DNA of 64,000 nucleotides from Morella rubra (GCA_003952965.2 CM025851.1:26878238-26942237), one strand, 5' to 3'; shown: positions 14,429-27,149, counted from the first letter of the stretch. Made by a program: numbers and translations. Notes: generated from the sequence alone by a model not told the origin.

Positions 14429-16669
14429 CGCCCCAAACCTGTAAGGCTAAAGGGCGACTTACTAACATTAAACAATAAGACTTTTGGTTTATATACATAT
14501 CTAAAAAAAATGTGGAATAAACTTTATTTAAAAACTTCAATAAATCTCTCTTAATGAAACTTAAAAACTCTTTCAGAATGCAAATACAAATCTAAACATG
14601 ATTAAACTCAAACTAGAGTCAAACATTTATTCTAATAATCTCTTAGCTACCCACTCACGTGGCATCTAATCCTGGCTATCGACACGCTCCTGATCAACAT
14701 CTGAAAATAAAGAAAACAATAGCGGGTGAGTTCGACAACTCAGTAAGTAAGATCACTATGCTAGTGTGTATCCCATGAACACTACAGTAATAGTGTAACA
14801 GTAAGAGACAAAATATTTAAAATCTTTCTAAATTCTTGAAAGCTGTTTTTGACAATTTCAATAAAACAGTTTTATCTATGTAAGATAATAATATAGAAAA
14901 TTAGTTTTATCTATATAAGAAATCAAAACAGTTTGTCCACGTAATACCATAGAAAATCATTTTTATCTATATAAGAAATCTCTTTGGCAATAATTGTGGG
15001 TCACATTTACCCCCGTGACAGCGTTGTGTAGTTGCTACCTAGTTTTGGGATCAGCCAAACTAAGCCAATACTATGGGTAGAATTCTTTATTATTAAGGCT
15101 TTCTCATGTCCAAGTGTGCACTCGGTAAGAATCTACAAAAGAAGCCACTCCGTTTCCAAAATGGGTGCACTCAATAGGTTGCAATTGGTACCAATGCGAT
15201 GTATTTGTAACTTTGGGCCTCAGGGTTTGAAAATACAAAATATATCATAAAATAAATATCACTTTGAACTTTGCATCTTTCTCTTCTTTTCATGAAATAT
15301 CATGAAATATCATTGGACATAAAATAGGCTCATGTTTACACATTTCATGCAATAATCTTTGACAATTTTATCATAAAATAATGCACATAAAACTCCAAGG
15401 GTTTTCAATAAAAACATGCAATTTTCAAATATCACCTCAGTCTTTTTTAGAAAATCTAGCATAATAACCCCGCTTACCTAGATCCTCAAGCAAAAATGCC
15501 TCTGACTTAACACCTATCAATACAAAATTTAACGTATTATAATACGCTTAAACGGAAACACAAATGACACTCTAAATCTGCCTGACAGGATTAAATCCGA
15601 AATTCACTGGTCAGATCCTAAAATATAACTTACCTATCTCGGATTGCCCTAAAATCCCCAAATTAAAATATGTTATTCCCTAAGATGTTAAATATACACC
15701 TCTAAAATTTCATATCCAGATTCTATGTATAACGCAGCCAATAAAATCGACATTCACCTTTGTTCACGGAGTCAAACTATACCCTGAATAATTCGGTACT
15801 CATCACTTTCAAAATTCATAAAGTCCCGATATCCAAAAATCCCGAAATATATACCACAGACTCATCTATGTGTTATAAAATTTCATGCCGAAATTGAAGT
15901 CTAGCTATGTCATCCGGTTTAAAACTCCAATCTGTATCACAAGATCTTTCTCAGCAATTTCGATTTCTCTAAGCCTAATTTTCGAATTTTCAAAACCATA
16001 CCAATACATCTCTAAAAATTACCAAACTTTAACCCAATCCTCCTGTAGATGTCTAGCACGAAATATCCAAAAATCATAATTTTTAGACTTCTAGGATCGG
16101 CTATACAAAAACAATTCGATCTCCTACTCAGATAAAAAACCTGAATTTTCCTAAACAAATCTTGAACCCAAATTTCAATTACTCCAAGAAACCCATTAAA
16201 ACTATTTCGAAAATCTTGAAATAATTAGGGTTAGATCTAGACACCCTATGATTTGATCTCTCGCAAAAAGAAAATAAATAAAATATCAAGAAATTCGAAA
16301 TACCTGAATTTGCTTCAAGAAATTTCGTCTAGATTGTTGAAAGCAAGAAAACCCTTCTTTTTCCTCTCGTTAGTGTAAAAGTGTGGTGCGTAAAAATTAA
16401 AACCAATATGTAAATCTATATATATATAGACTCACACTAGTAATAGACTTCCTTTAAAACTCTAAAACTTTTCATTTTTATTTAAAAAATCTTAAAATCT
16501 TTAAAATTTTAAAAAAGGTTTGACTAGGTCAAAAATAAAAATTCAACTATTTTAAATGACTTAACTCAAATTTCAAATTTAAAGAAGAGATTTCAAATTT
16601 AAAAAATACATTTTCAAATATTAAATAAAAAATTTAAATAATTTTAAAAATAGATCTCGGGTGTTACAG
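14429..16669 (-). repeat. Full LTR (5' LTR, minus strand) of the Ty3/gypsy fossil
   Basis: Begins TGTCACGCCCC and ends GGTGTTACA on the plus strand. The adjacent primer-binding site identifies this as the 5' LTR of a minus-strand element. About 0.7-0.8 kb of the same LTR family recurs in inverted orientation at about 49530-50307. Confidence 0.85.
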
Positions 16670-16787
16670 TCCACACTAACGGAAGGACATTTTTGGAAAA
16701 ACGTCTAAAGTGCAGGGACCAAATTAATCCAAATTGAAGTACAGAGACTTTTTTGAGAAAACATTAAACTACAGGGACCTGATTAAA

Positions 16788-17848
16788 CTAGAGAATTATA
16801 ATAGTCACTCTTAATTAGTATAGAGTTCATATGTTAAATTTATCTCTTTTCAAATTGCACCTAACAATTGGGACTATGAGAATCCTAATTCCAACATGTT
16901 AAGTTGTATATATTTCTCTCCATACTCTTTTGTAGTTGATTTTGCTGTCGTGTTCAGTGGAATGAATTTACCTAACAAAAGAATAGATAGTTGGTTTTTT
17001 GTAATTTCACTTTTGTCTAGAACAAAAAAGAATTGTTTTTGTAATTTGTTTCAAATATATACTCTTTTGTAATTTGTAATTTAAGCCAAAGAATTATAAT
17101 AGTCACCATTAATTGGTATAGAGTTCATATGTTATATTTATCTCTTTTTAAATTGCACCTAACAATTGGGACTATGAGAATCATAATCTCAACATGTTAG
17201 AGCATTCCTAGCAGTTTCTCAATTCTAACATTTTGGTTAGAATAGATAACCAGTTTAACAAAAAGGTTGAAAAACACTCCCTAGCAGCCTATCTATTCTA
17301 ACAATTTTTAACAAAAAAATTTAACGTATGAATAGTAATTATCTATTTTTAGAAAACTACTATTTACTTCACCATCTTAAAATATTAATATCTCTCTTTT
17401 TTTTTTTCTTTTTTTTTTCTTTCTCTTTTTTCCCTCTCTTTTTTCTTTTTTTTTTCCTTTTCTTTTTCTTTTCTTCCTCCCCACTTGTTAAAAACGAATA
17501 TTCAAAAATATAAATATTAGAAAAATAATAAAGAAATCTTTGAAAAATAATATTTAAATAGAATAGTAAAAATAGATTGTTAAAATAGAGAAGCTGCTTT
17601 GAGTATTTTTAAAAAGTTGATAATTAAAATAGAGAAATGTACTTTTTGGTTAAAGTAGAGAGTCAAATTTAAATAAACTACTAAGAATGCTCTTAAGTTG
17701 TATATATTTGTCTCCGTACTCTTTTTGTAGTTGATTTTGCTGTCGTGTTCAGTGAAATGAATTTACCTAACAAAATAATAGAGTTGGTTTTTTGTAATTT
17801 CACTTTTGTCTAGAACAAAAAAGAATTGTTTTTGTAATTTGTTTCAAA
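16788..17848. repeat. Tandem duplication of PRISE 3'-flank sequence
   Basis: The block 16788-17060 (from GAGAATTATAATAGTCAC to TTGTAATTTGTTTCAAA) is repeated at 17090-17848, the second copy interrupted by a MITE at 17200-17692. Both copies contain GTTGATTTTGCTGTCGTG, which resembles 3075-3100 behind the PRISE pseudogene. This ties the region to the PRISE duplication. Confidence 0.8.
17200..17692. mobile_element. Tourist-like MITE (PIF/Harbinger type)
   Basis: 493 bp with TIRs GAGCATTCCTAGCAG and, inverted at the other end, GAGCATTCTTAGTAG. It is flanked by the 3-bp duplication TTA (17197-17199 and 17693-17695). The first copy of the surrounding tandem duplication has the uninterrupted empty site (CATGTTAAGTTG), which proves the insertion. 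The interior is AT-rich with a T/C run at 17396-17475 and no protein. Confidence 0.9.
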
Positions 17849-18088
17849 GTTCAAGGGCCGGGAGGGGCCATAAGGGTTTTCTGAATTGGGCCCAAAAGAT
17901 GAGAAAACAAGGCCTCCACTTGATTAAGGGCCATTGGGCCTAAAGTTTAGAGTTTTGGGTGGTCGTAAGGCTGTGATTGGTTAACTAATCACAAGTATGC
18001 ATTCTCTGAAACTTTCTTCGAAAATTTATTCTTTTATTTTTCTGAAGGCGAACATCCTTCAGAGGGCTTGTTCGACCGCAAAAGCAAT
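17849..18088. promoter_or_regulatory. Upstream region of the TGD5-like gene
   Basis: The first half matches the PRISE 3' flank (GGGCCTAAAGTTTA and a CTAATCACAA-like phrase, compare 3670-3720). The second half is the likely leader of the next gene. No clear TATA box can be assigned. Confidence 0.4.
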
Positions 18089-21000
18089 ATGGTGCTTACA
18101 GATTTCAATGGAGCTGGTATCGGGTTTGGTACGAGCTGTTATTTAAATCGGAACATTTCTCAAAGTCTGTAATGCTAGTAGTCCGTCACTAATTTTTCCA
18201 TTCTCTCTGAAATTGCTATCTTCAGGTTTCGGAGTCGGTTGTGGTTTCGGAGTTGGCTGGGGTTTCGGAGGTCTGCGTTTTATCACTTTCATTTCTGTTC
18301 GCTTGATATAGTGTTGACTCCAATTTCTATTTGGCAGCACTTTTCGGTGCTGTATATCAGAATTTCTTTTACGGAAATAAAGTCAGATAACTAAATCAAT
18401 TGTAGGGAAGGATATTAGAAAGCTGTAGAATCAATGTCCTTAAAGGTCGATTTTGTGCCTTCCTGAGTTCTTGACTCCGTATAAATTGCTCTTCCTTTGA
18501 AGCTAAGTTGGTAGTGAAGAAAAATTTGACAGGGCGTTTGGCCTTTCAAAATTTTATTAAAATTTTAACGCCAACACAAATTCCAATACACACTTCAAAA
18601 TTTTACTTTTACTTTTATCACCTATTCACCAATTCCAATACCACCTCTTTTTTAACACCAACACAAAAATTTTAATAAAATTTTAACACAATTTTGAAAT
18701 CAAACGCCTTATCAAGTTTGTATCGGACGTACTGAGATTTAATCTAGTAATGGAGTTGATATGATTGGAAAACTGATATTAGATGACGGCATTTTTAGTT
18801 TAAAGGAGTTGCAAGCTTTGTAATTGTTTGTGTTGCGTGAGGAGTGGTGAATACTTTCTGTTGACATAGTTTTAATTCATGAGCTATAGCACATGCAAGT
18901 ATTGATTAATTAGACATTGCTGTGAACTTCATATTGTATGGGATATGTCAAGTGAATATCTCGTGGATTCTGATGGTGTTAGGGCTAGTCTCCATACCTA
19001 GCAGTAAACAAAGGTTATAATCTTCTATTTCTAGATTACTTCTATCCTAAACAACAAAGTCTCCTGTTTCACATCCTTCAGATTTGAGTTTTAGATAAAA
19101 TAACTAAACTATATTAGGATCTCCAAAAATGGAATCGAAATTGTATTCTTTTTTGTTTGTTTAGATTCTATTCTATGACTGTTAGAAACTTTTACTAGAA
19201 GCTGAATTTCGTAATGGAGATGACCAAATCTACTGAAAATCCCATCGGATAATGAACTATTGGTTCTACAAGATACTCAAATAATTTTATTGAAAGGAAT
19301 CAATAGAAAAAAAAAAAAAAAAGAAAGGGAAATATGAAGGCCGTTTTCTGGATTTACATTTAATGACGCAACATCATGCAAAATATGAGTTGAGGATAGT
19401 GGAATTGGGGAAATAGGTTTAAGTGACCACTAACTGGACCTAATGCCCACCATGTTGTTGATGCCTTAAAATTTCAAGTTTCAGAGTACAAGGCGCAAAA
19501 TAAATAGCTGTGCAGATCTTTGTGTGTCAAATTGGGAGCTAAATTCATGTTTTCTTAGATGCTAGGTAGCTGAACCTAGTATTTGGTTTGAGTATATGTC
19601 AAGTTTTGGTTGATGGGACCTTGGAAACTTGATGTGAATGTTTAATAACTACTAATCAGATCCATGCTTAGTATTGTTTTTGTTCTCTTGCCACGAATCA
19701 GTGATATTTTTGCTGTGAAGTCATGTGCAAATTGTTAGAGTAACTGTAGATGGTAGGTTACCAAGTTGTAGACTCTCCTTCTTTTGAATTGTCTAGTGCT
19801 TAGTTGGTATGTGGGACGCACTTTCCATATCATGAATGACATAGCCTTAGCAGTCAACTCATGAAAGTATTGTGAATCAGAATGGAACTATTAGGAATTT
19901 CCATATAGATTTACTAGGTGATACTGTACTCTTTGGCAACAGATCAGTAACCCATTAAGCAAAAGTGAGATTGAAAACGTGTTCTAGGTCATGCTTTTAG
20001 GATGTACGAGTTAGGGAAAAGAAAAATAGTTGGTCCATAGTTCGCTTACAAAAACGAATTGGCAAAGAGCCGCTTCTGTAGTTAATTAATTGGAAGACCA
20101 TTCTAAACCTTACTTTGATAATCTAACCCATTACACCCAAGCCCTTTGTACTCGGGACTTCTTAGAATCCAGCAGCGCGACTCACTTAACTCCTTAGGGT
20201 TTAGAATTCACTAATAAGTTTATACAACAAGAAAAACTGTTTTGCAACCTTAGCCTTGAAACTTCTAATGTCCTTTTGGACCAAAACAATAGCACGCTCC
20301 AAAGAAGCCCGGTTGTTGCTTAAGAAACATCACAGTATGGAGTAAATAGGAAGGAAAATTTATAAGAAAACATATTTTCATAATCATATGCACATTGATA
20401 CATTGTATAAGAAACAAAATGTTGACGTTAATGATACAAAATGGGGATGAGTTGATTTAGAAACCCCATCTCAGGCTTTATGCCTCCTTTGTTGCTTCTT
20501 ATAGCAGGTATCTTGCATGTCCGTATTAGGTTACATCTACAAGCACTAGTCGTATATGTTTACATATTTGGAGTTACATGTAAGCCTACATAAGCTTCTA
20601 CACCCACACCTACATATGTATGTATGTATGCACTTTTGTATGTATTAACATATATACATGTCACAGTTACCCAAAAAAAAAAAAAACATATATGCATGCA
20701 GAAAGAAAGAATACTGCAAAATTCTAAATCTCCTGTAATCCTAAATGTTTGAGTTAAAGCTTCTTGAATTTGTTTAAATCCTTCTGGTGAACAAGGCTTT
20801 TTCTGCAATGCTCATTCGTTGCCATTTGTTGGTCCATTTGGAAAGGAAAGTGTATTGTCTTCTCGATATTGTTGATAAATTGGCACTGTTCATTTATCGG
20901 TCTTGTTAAAGGAAAAATTCAGGTCTTCATCTACTAATGAGAAGGAACAAACAGGGAAGGATGTATAAACTATCTAGTTACATCTCTCTTCATTCTTCAG

Positions 21001-21957
21001 GCTGAAAGTGAAATCAGGCATCTCTTTGTCAGATAGTCCTGCAGAGACAGGATAGGTCATTTAATGGCAGTCTTCCAAGTGTAGGGAATTCTGCTATATT
21101 TTATCGTGCTTGCTAGCCAACTGGACAGTGAATAAAAGAAAAACTAATTATGGATCTTTCTCAATGAGTTAGATCTTCCATTTAAGGCAAATGAGCCCTA
21201 CTTGGTTGAGGTAGTGGAAAAGCTGAGTGTTCGACATTTGGTGAAATGAGTCACTACAAGTATATGGAGCATCAGCGTCTCTTCTGATCCAAGTATCTCC
21301 TCCATATGTGTAGCTTAGAACAACAGTTGATAGGTTGTTGATATTTGGCTTGAACTCATATTTGCAATCGGAAATTTTGGAAAGTAACTAATTTCTCCAA
21401 TTTCGTGTACCTGCGTGGCAATCTAATGAAGTAAGGATATTTTTGTAAACAATGAAGTGAAGGTGTTTGGCATGCAAAGTTGCAAAAATCTGTGGTTGAG
21501 TTATCTTGTGTTTCCCAATTTTGAAGGGAAACTATTGAGCTAACTCTGAAGCTCCTTTATTGTTTATATTTCTATAATTGGCCATCGAATTTTCTTATTT
21601 ATGATGTTTCACTACTACAGGCATGCCATTGAATTTCATGGGCCTCGGTGCAGGTATATAACTAGCACTGTCTTGCTTGAAAGCAAAATATTTGGTTGAT
21701 CTTTCATGGTTCTAAGAAATAAAACATGTGATGGTTGTATGCAAAACCCCCCATCATGTTGGAAACTTTGATTTAAAGGTGGAGGCTGTGGGATCGGGCT
21801 AGGCCTTGGGTGGGGATTTGGCACTGCCTTTGGCAGTAAGTATCGATCATCAAGGGTCATCTTTCAGGGTCTTGAATTCGGCAAAAAGGATCAAAGTGAA
21901 GATGTATCGTTCAAAGATTTATCACAAAGCACCCAGGAAGTTCGCGCTTCTCAATGA
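18089..21957 (+). CDS. TGD5: TGD5-like small glycine-rich protein (chloroplast envelope lipid transfer)
   Basis: Four short exons join in phase: 18089-18128, 18226-18270, 21621-21653 and 21779-21957, giving 98 residues. Exon 1 gives [14 protein letters not shown]. The next exons give alternating Gly/aromatic runs ([45 protein letters not shown]), followed by a charged tail with [12 protein letters not shown]. Spacing of Gly with Phe/Trp/Leu suggests two packed hydrophobic membrane segments. From memory of the family, this pattern and length match Arabidopsis TGD5, a partner of the TGD1-4 ER-to-plastid lipid importer in the chloroplast envelope; the assignment rests on that resemblance. All introns are GT-AG. 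Intron 2 is 3.35 kb, far longer than the total coding length, and carries a MITE. Single exons are too short to be found by ORF scanning. Confidence 0.8.
18532..18709. mobile_element. MITE in intron 2 of the TGD5-like gene
   Basis: About 178 bp with inverted ends GGGCGTTTGG... and ...CAAACGCCTT, and inner inverted stretches rich in AAATTTTATTAAAATTTT. It is a fold-back element resembling hAT-type MITEs. The target-site duplication is not clear. Confidence 0.6.
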
Positions 21958-24026
21958 CTGTGCCTTGTGTTGTCTCCTCTTCAACAACGTGGCCATATAT
22001 ATCCTACCTCCAACTCGATGTAGAATGCTGTCTGGTGCCTGTCAACTGAGAGACTTGGATTGTCGGAGTTTTGTGCCAATATAGAGGCTTTTTGGACCCA
22101 AATTGTTATAGTGGAAGGCAACCCTTTATTTGTGTCTTAATTAAATTCAATTTGGGTTCCAGATTTTCTTACTTGTATGGTTCTAACTCTTGAAATGCAA
22201 GCCTTACGGCATTATTAATCAGAAAAAAAAAAAGGGTTCCAGATTTTCTTAGCATTAGTAGCAATCAAAACAAAGAATTCAGATCTTCACTTCGGCCAAA
22301 AACAGAGCATATAGATCCTAATGATGCTTATATGCTATCATTATTACATGCTGGTAATTATTTTTCTCCCGAGCTTTAGGTTTGAAAGATGGTACAAACA
22401 TCCTTAGAAGAGAACTCCCAAAACAACACCATCAAGCAACTATCCATGATAATTCGTAGTGGTTGGGGTGGGGATGGTATTTGTAATGGGAAGCAAGAGT
22501 TTTTTTAAAAAGAAAAATGATGGCACGTCCAAACTTTATTAGAAAAACTTTACTTATAGAGAGGAATATTGTGATAACAATTAAACTTAACGGAATATTG
22601 TGATAACAATTAAACTTAATTGGCTACAAGTGAAACACTTAAAAGTCAAGATAAAAAACTTTTAAAAACCTAAAACAAACTAAGAATACAAACCAAACAA
22701 CGCAATCAACTATTATATCTTAACTGAGACAATTCTTACGTATAAGTGCGAATATAACCAACAACCTCTTGAGGGAGATCAGTTGTAGAGGAATAATTAC
22801 AATTTGACCCACTAGCTCTCCGCCTTAGCAAGGTAGTTAGTTGCACAATTTCTTACCCAGTATACATGGCACAAAGAGACATCTATTTGAGGAAATAACA
22901 CCTTTAATTCCTCCCAAAAATCTCAAAAAATCCCAATGAGAACAGAGATCTTTAGACTAACATGGTACAACAAGTCTCATAGAATAACCAAAGATAACTC
23001 AAAATCGTTATGGAGACGTAATCCATCTAAGGCAACAAGTAACTCACATATCATATTGAAACCAGGCCGGGCTTAATCAACTAAAACTATCCCCTATCAG
23101 CGAGTGGAAGCAACTCACTGTGAGCGCCAAGCAGGTACTACATCGCCTTAATCAAGGATGTAATATAGAATGGCCGGGCTTGCCTAACTAGGGCTGGGAG
23201 TTTTCGGGGACTATTGCTTAAAGCGTTTGGTTCCTGAGGTCTCAGGTGAAGTTTTGTCCATAAGCCTGCATTTTAACAATAGGCTATTCAAATTTAGTCG
23301 GCTTGCAAGCTCTCCGATGGGTAGGATTGCTCAATTTCTAGGCCTTTGAGCCTGGACTGAGTTTTTGACAGTAGCGCAGATGCCAGCCGAGCCCAGGGCT
23401 CATCTTGTACAGTTGTACCCCTAGCTCCCACCACCTTTTTTATAAGCACCCCTGGCTCCTACCTACCACCGCAAAACTACCACAAAATCTACAGTCCCAA
23501 TTTACGCATCAGTCCAGTTTTTTTCTAAGTTTTGTTTTTTGTTTTGTTTTTCTAAGCACGCATCAGTCCAGTTATTTACATAGACACGGGAGGATAATCT
23601 TTTCTGTGGGCGACATCAATACAATTTGAGCTTAGCTGCCCTGATTGTTGAGACCTGATAGTCCCACTCCCACCAACCATCACATACTTTCGAACCAAAG
23701 CTCGATTAGCAAATCTAAAGGCCCGCAGCCGCCTCTTTCTTCCTTTCTTTCTTTTTTGACTGTTTGGAAGGGGCATAAAATAGGTAGGGCAGCTAACTCC
23801 TTGGTCCTTATTTCCTCCGTCCTTGTCACCAGCTGCTGGTCAACTTCTGTTGTCCCCAACATGGCTTACCCCCTGGCGAACTATGAGAGGGGGTGGTTGT
23901 TCGCGTGCTTGGTGCCTACCATCTCTAGCTATCTTCTCTTACAAATTCCTCACTCAGTTCCTGCAATCACACCAATTTTCTCAGTTTAACAGAAATACTC
24001 ACTCTCTTTCGAAGTCGAGTTAAACT
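21958..24026. other. Intergenic DNA between the TGD5-like gene and cytochrome b5
   Basis: Includes the likely TGD5 3' region, a 27-bp direct duplication at 22563-22619 (GGAATATTGTGATAACAATTA twice), and a moderately GC-rich repetitive-looking block at 23060-23400 that I cannot classify. 23650-24026 should contain the cytochrome b5 promoter and leader. No further gene is supported. Confidence 0.45.
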
Positions 24027-24547
24027 ATGGCAGAAAGAGTCTACACCCTCTCCCAGGTTGCCCAGCACAAATCAAAGAAAGATTGCTGGCTTGTCGTCAA
24101 CGGCAGAGTAAATCCTCTTCTTTCATCCTTCTCTCTCTCTCTCTCTCACAGATGTATTAGGGCGCTTGATAAGAATTGGTCATTTTTCATCAGGTATTGG
24201 ACGTGACAAAGTTCTTGGATGAACACCCAGGAGGAGAAGAGGTGCTGATAGAGGCTGCAGGAAAGGATGCCACCAAGGACTTCGAGGTCATAGGGCACAG
24301 CAAGGCAGCTCAAAACTTGCTCCGAAAATACCAAGTGGGCGTTCTTCAAGGACACGTAGTTAAAGACGCAGACTCCAAGGAAACTACCTACAAGGAATCC
24401 AAGGGCAAAGAGATGAGTGCTTTTGTGATCAAGGATGACGGAGTGCCCAAGTACGCAGCTGTCCTCGAGTTCGTTGTCCCGCTCTTGGTTGCTGGTTCCT
24501 ATTTCTGCTACAGATACCTTGCCAGAGCAGCCCAGATCACCTATTAG
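24027..24547 (+). CDS. Cytochrome b5, ER tail-anchored isoform
   Basis: Small haem protein that passes electrons from NADH-cytochrome b5 reductase or P450 reductase to desaturases, hydroxylases and some P450s at the ER. Exon 1 (24027-24107) gives MAERVYTLSQVAQHKSKKDC and CWLVVNGR; exon 2 (24194-24547) starts VLDVTKFLDEHPGGEEVL. Total 144 residues, typical for plant CB5. The two haem-ligand His lie in EHPGGEE (about residue 40) and in VIGHSKAAQNL (about 64). The C-terminal 25-30 residues (VLEFVVPLLVAGSYFCYRYL) form a tail anchor, followed by a short basic/polar end, as in ER forms. Both splice sites are canonical (AGA|GTAAAT and ATCAG|GTATTG). An AATAAA lies at 24746. The position next to the TGD5-like gene is probably coincidence rather than a pathway link. 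Confidence 0.96.
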
Positions 24548-27139
24548 ATCTGCTGATCTAGCTTGCCCTCTCTCGAGTATCAACCATTTGTGGTCTGCTT
24601 TTATGAGCTTTGTTGATCAGTTGACTATGTTGGAAGAATCTATGGTCTTTTCTTTCCTGATCTATGTATACTTTTTGAGTTCAAGCCACCCTAAAAATAA
24701 TATGAATTTGTGAACTATTGTGTCGGAAGCTCCCTCACTCTGCAAAATAAAAAGGGTACCTGAGCAGTCAAATACTCCGACTCTCTAAGCCATCCATCTG
24801 AGGGATCAGTTTGGATAAAAGAGAGCTAACAAGGTAGCAAATGACGTCTAGATTAAATAATACTTATCAATTGGGCAAAGGGGGTAACTCACGGCGGTCG
24901 TAAACTGAATTTTGTGCAGACTACAAGTGACATCCAAAAGCACTACGACAACACTAGTGCCTGACAAGGTTGTGCAGTCAGGAGCGAACAGAAAAGATTA
25001 AACAGATCATAGTATTCGGCCATTTCCAACGGAAGAGATGAAACAGAGCAATACTATCCGGCCATTTCGAACGGAAAAGAGGAAACATATCATACCATTA
25101 GGCCATTAGGCCATTAGGCCATTTTCCGTCGATGCAAACTACCAACTCCAATCAAAATATACACAAATAACAAAACAAGGCCGAAGTTACTTTGAGCTCG
25201 AATATTCAATTCCTGACGTACACAATCGTCTCGTTACAGAGGGTGCTAGGCATCAGCTTCATACACGTTAATATTTTTTCCCAGTTTATAAGTGTTACAA
25301 GGAAGAGATTAAAAAAATTAAAAAAAAAAAAACAAAGAGAAATTTACTTGAGTCTGCAATTCTGCATGCTACACAACCAGGGTGAGTTGGATACAAACGA
25401 AAATCCACTACAATATATGTGATCTTTACAAATTCGAGTAGCAGAAAGCTAACATGTTTGAATTACAACCTATGCCGACTTTCTTCTGCCATCTCCTTCC
25501 TCTACAGATATACAACAGAATTTGCCCTCCATCAACAAAATAAAAATTGGAAAAGAAGAGTGGGAAAATAGCAAAGAGAAAGAGCGGGCAGGGAGTTGTT
25601 CACACTGCGGTAATCACCTACCACTTACAGACTTACAACACGACATACTACATACGAAAAAATGATGAGACCTATCTTCCATCAAAATGCTCCAACAGCC
25701 TAAATAAGGTGCGTTCACATTCCCCAGGATCCTAGGACCCAAATACTGTCACCAACCATGAAATGCCCGATGAAGTAGGCAGATCCTTCTAAATTGCACA
25801 TGATATTAGAACTGCAGAGAGAAACAGAAAGCATAAGCCTCCATATACAATAACCAAGCACAAATCAACCCCCACAAGAGAAGAAAATTCAAGCTAAAGA
25901 ACCATTGTATGCGCCCACCATAAAATTAGCAATAAAACCTTCAAAACAGAACAAAAAGTCAAAACAACATGGAATGGCAAATTGAATTTTGGACAGACGA
26001 AGACAATTTCTAGAAAAGTACGCATAGATGCTCCAGTTGCAGCCGTTCCCATGACAAACTTATATCCCATGCAGAGGAAACACTAACTTGATTTCAACTT
26101 CAAATTCTTTTTCATGATCATAGGACAACAAAATTTCAACGGAATTGCATGGCACATTTAGAATTTGCTCAGAGAAAGTTAATACTACAGAAAACATAGA
26201 CAGAGATATTGAAGTCACATCCTTTTTTGACACAAATTAATTCATATGCAGAGAAACTCATAAGGCACCCTGATTCCAATTGGAGCTTTTCGTTAAGGAT
26301 CGTAAGACCAATTAAATAAAAATACAGCATGGAATTCTTGAAGAGTGATTTGGATTTATGAGAGAGTCCAAAACAAGCGGACACACATAGGTATTGGTCT
26401 TCAAAATCTTCTACTGAGATAAGGTCCTTTTAAGGGAGAAAAAAAAAAGCAACACGATTTTCAAGGAAGAAATCAAAATGCTTTAAGTTGAGAGTGACTG
26501 GAAGAATTACGTTTCCAGGCACTACATTCTTCCTTATGGAGGTAGACATAATTCTTCCTTGCGGAGGTAGACATAATTTTATTCTTTGACGTTGATTTGA
26601 AACATCATTTACCCCAAAAGAATGAAATTGACTACTGATATCCATAACTGAATGAGTTTACGCATGCATTGCCTCTCTTGAGAAATGGACCAGGAAATCA
26701 CGACAATAGCAGCTAAAGACAATCCTACATACTCCAAATAAGCATAATTATAAAGTATCTAAAGATGAACAAATTAGACAACTCATAGAAGTTCAGTCTA
26801 CAAGTGCAGCCACAGAAAGAATTGGAAGGCAGGAGTATCTAACATAGTGTAGGTGATATTGAAAGTTTCAGCCTCCATATACTGCTCTTATTGAAAAATT
26901 CTCCTTGTAGTCCATGATTGAAATGGTTCATGACAGCAATGAGTAATAGCATGGGGTATGAAATTGACCCAAAAACTAAGTGCTATATATGCACTGAATG
27001 AATAATGGTGGTAGCTGCTAGATGACAAATTTTCAAAGACTAAGACCAATTTTACCCACTGGTTCTTTTGCCATTGAAAAATCACTGGTTCTGTCACCAT
27101 ACTTGATAATTTTTCACATTAATCTTTCAAATAGTTCTT
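24548..27139. other. Intergenic DNA after cytochrome b5
   Basis: 3' UTR then AT-rich DNA. 25010-25128 shows degenerate tandem phrases (GGCCATTTCCAACGGAA, GGCCATTTCGAACGGAA), ending in three and a half CCATTAGG units at 25096-25125. A 21-bp direct duplication lies at 26535-26570 (GGAGGTAGACATAATT twice). No coding region is supported. Confidence 0.45.
25096..25125. repeat. Short tandem repeat CCATTAGG(CCATTAGG)n
   Basis: Three consecutive CCATTAGG-type units followed by a partial unit. Confidence 0.8.
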
Positions 27140-27149
27140 GTATTAACTC

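Larger units (their letters stand above)
8140..16669 (-). mobile_element. Ty3/gypsy retrotransposon fossil (chromovirus-like), broken
   Basis: Minus-strand element. The full LTR is at the right (14429-16669, TGT...ACA ends, about 2.24 kb). The left LTR is only a part of it (about 8140-8951). An initiator-Met-type primer-binding site (TGGTATCAAAGC on the minus strand, about 14409-14422) abuts the right LTR. In element order the parts are: gag with a capsid-like core (about 13550-14000), a nucleocapsid-like stretch (about 13150-13450), an aspartic-protease region (about 12900-13130, VLFNSGATHSF), integrase C-terminal part (about 9480-9758) and a chromodomain-like tail (about 9072-9464). Reverse transcriptase and RNase H are not seen. 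The element is clearly dead, with many breaks, and the LTRs have diverged by indels, suggesting an old insertion. A large solo LTR sits inside it. Confidence 0.85.
7283..16785. mobile_element. TIR DNA-transposon-like element, split by a nested retroelement
   Basis: The left end (7283-7405) and right end (about 16672-16785) are inverted copies of each other. Both carry the series 'GGTCCCTGCACTTTA', 'TTTTCAAAAA' and 'CCGTTAG'-like phrases in opposite orientation, over about 115 bases. This is the look of Mutator-like or MITE TIRs common in plants. No transposase is visible; the inside is mostly the Ty3/gypsy element below. The target-site duplication is not clear, so the exact ends are approximate. 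Confidence 0.65.

Noticed and set aside
18143-18340. Minus-strand frame with [15 protein letters not shown]
   Set aside because: It is the reverse complement of the Gly-rich TGD5-like exon 2 region, which fits spliced family structure better.
25096-25125. CRISPR-like or regulatory array
   Set aside because: Only three short perfect units in a plant genome; simple slippage repeat.
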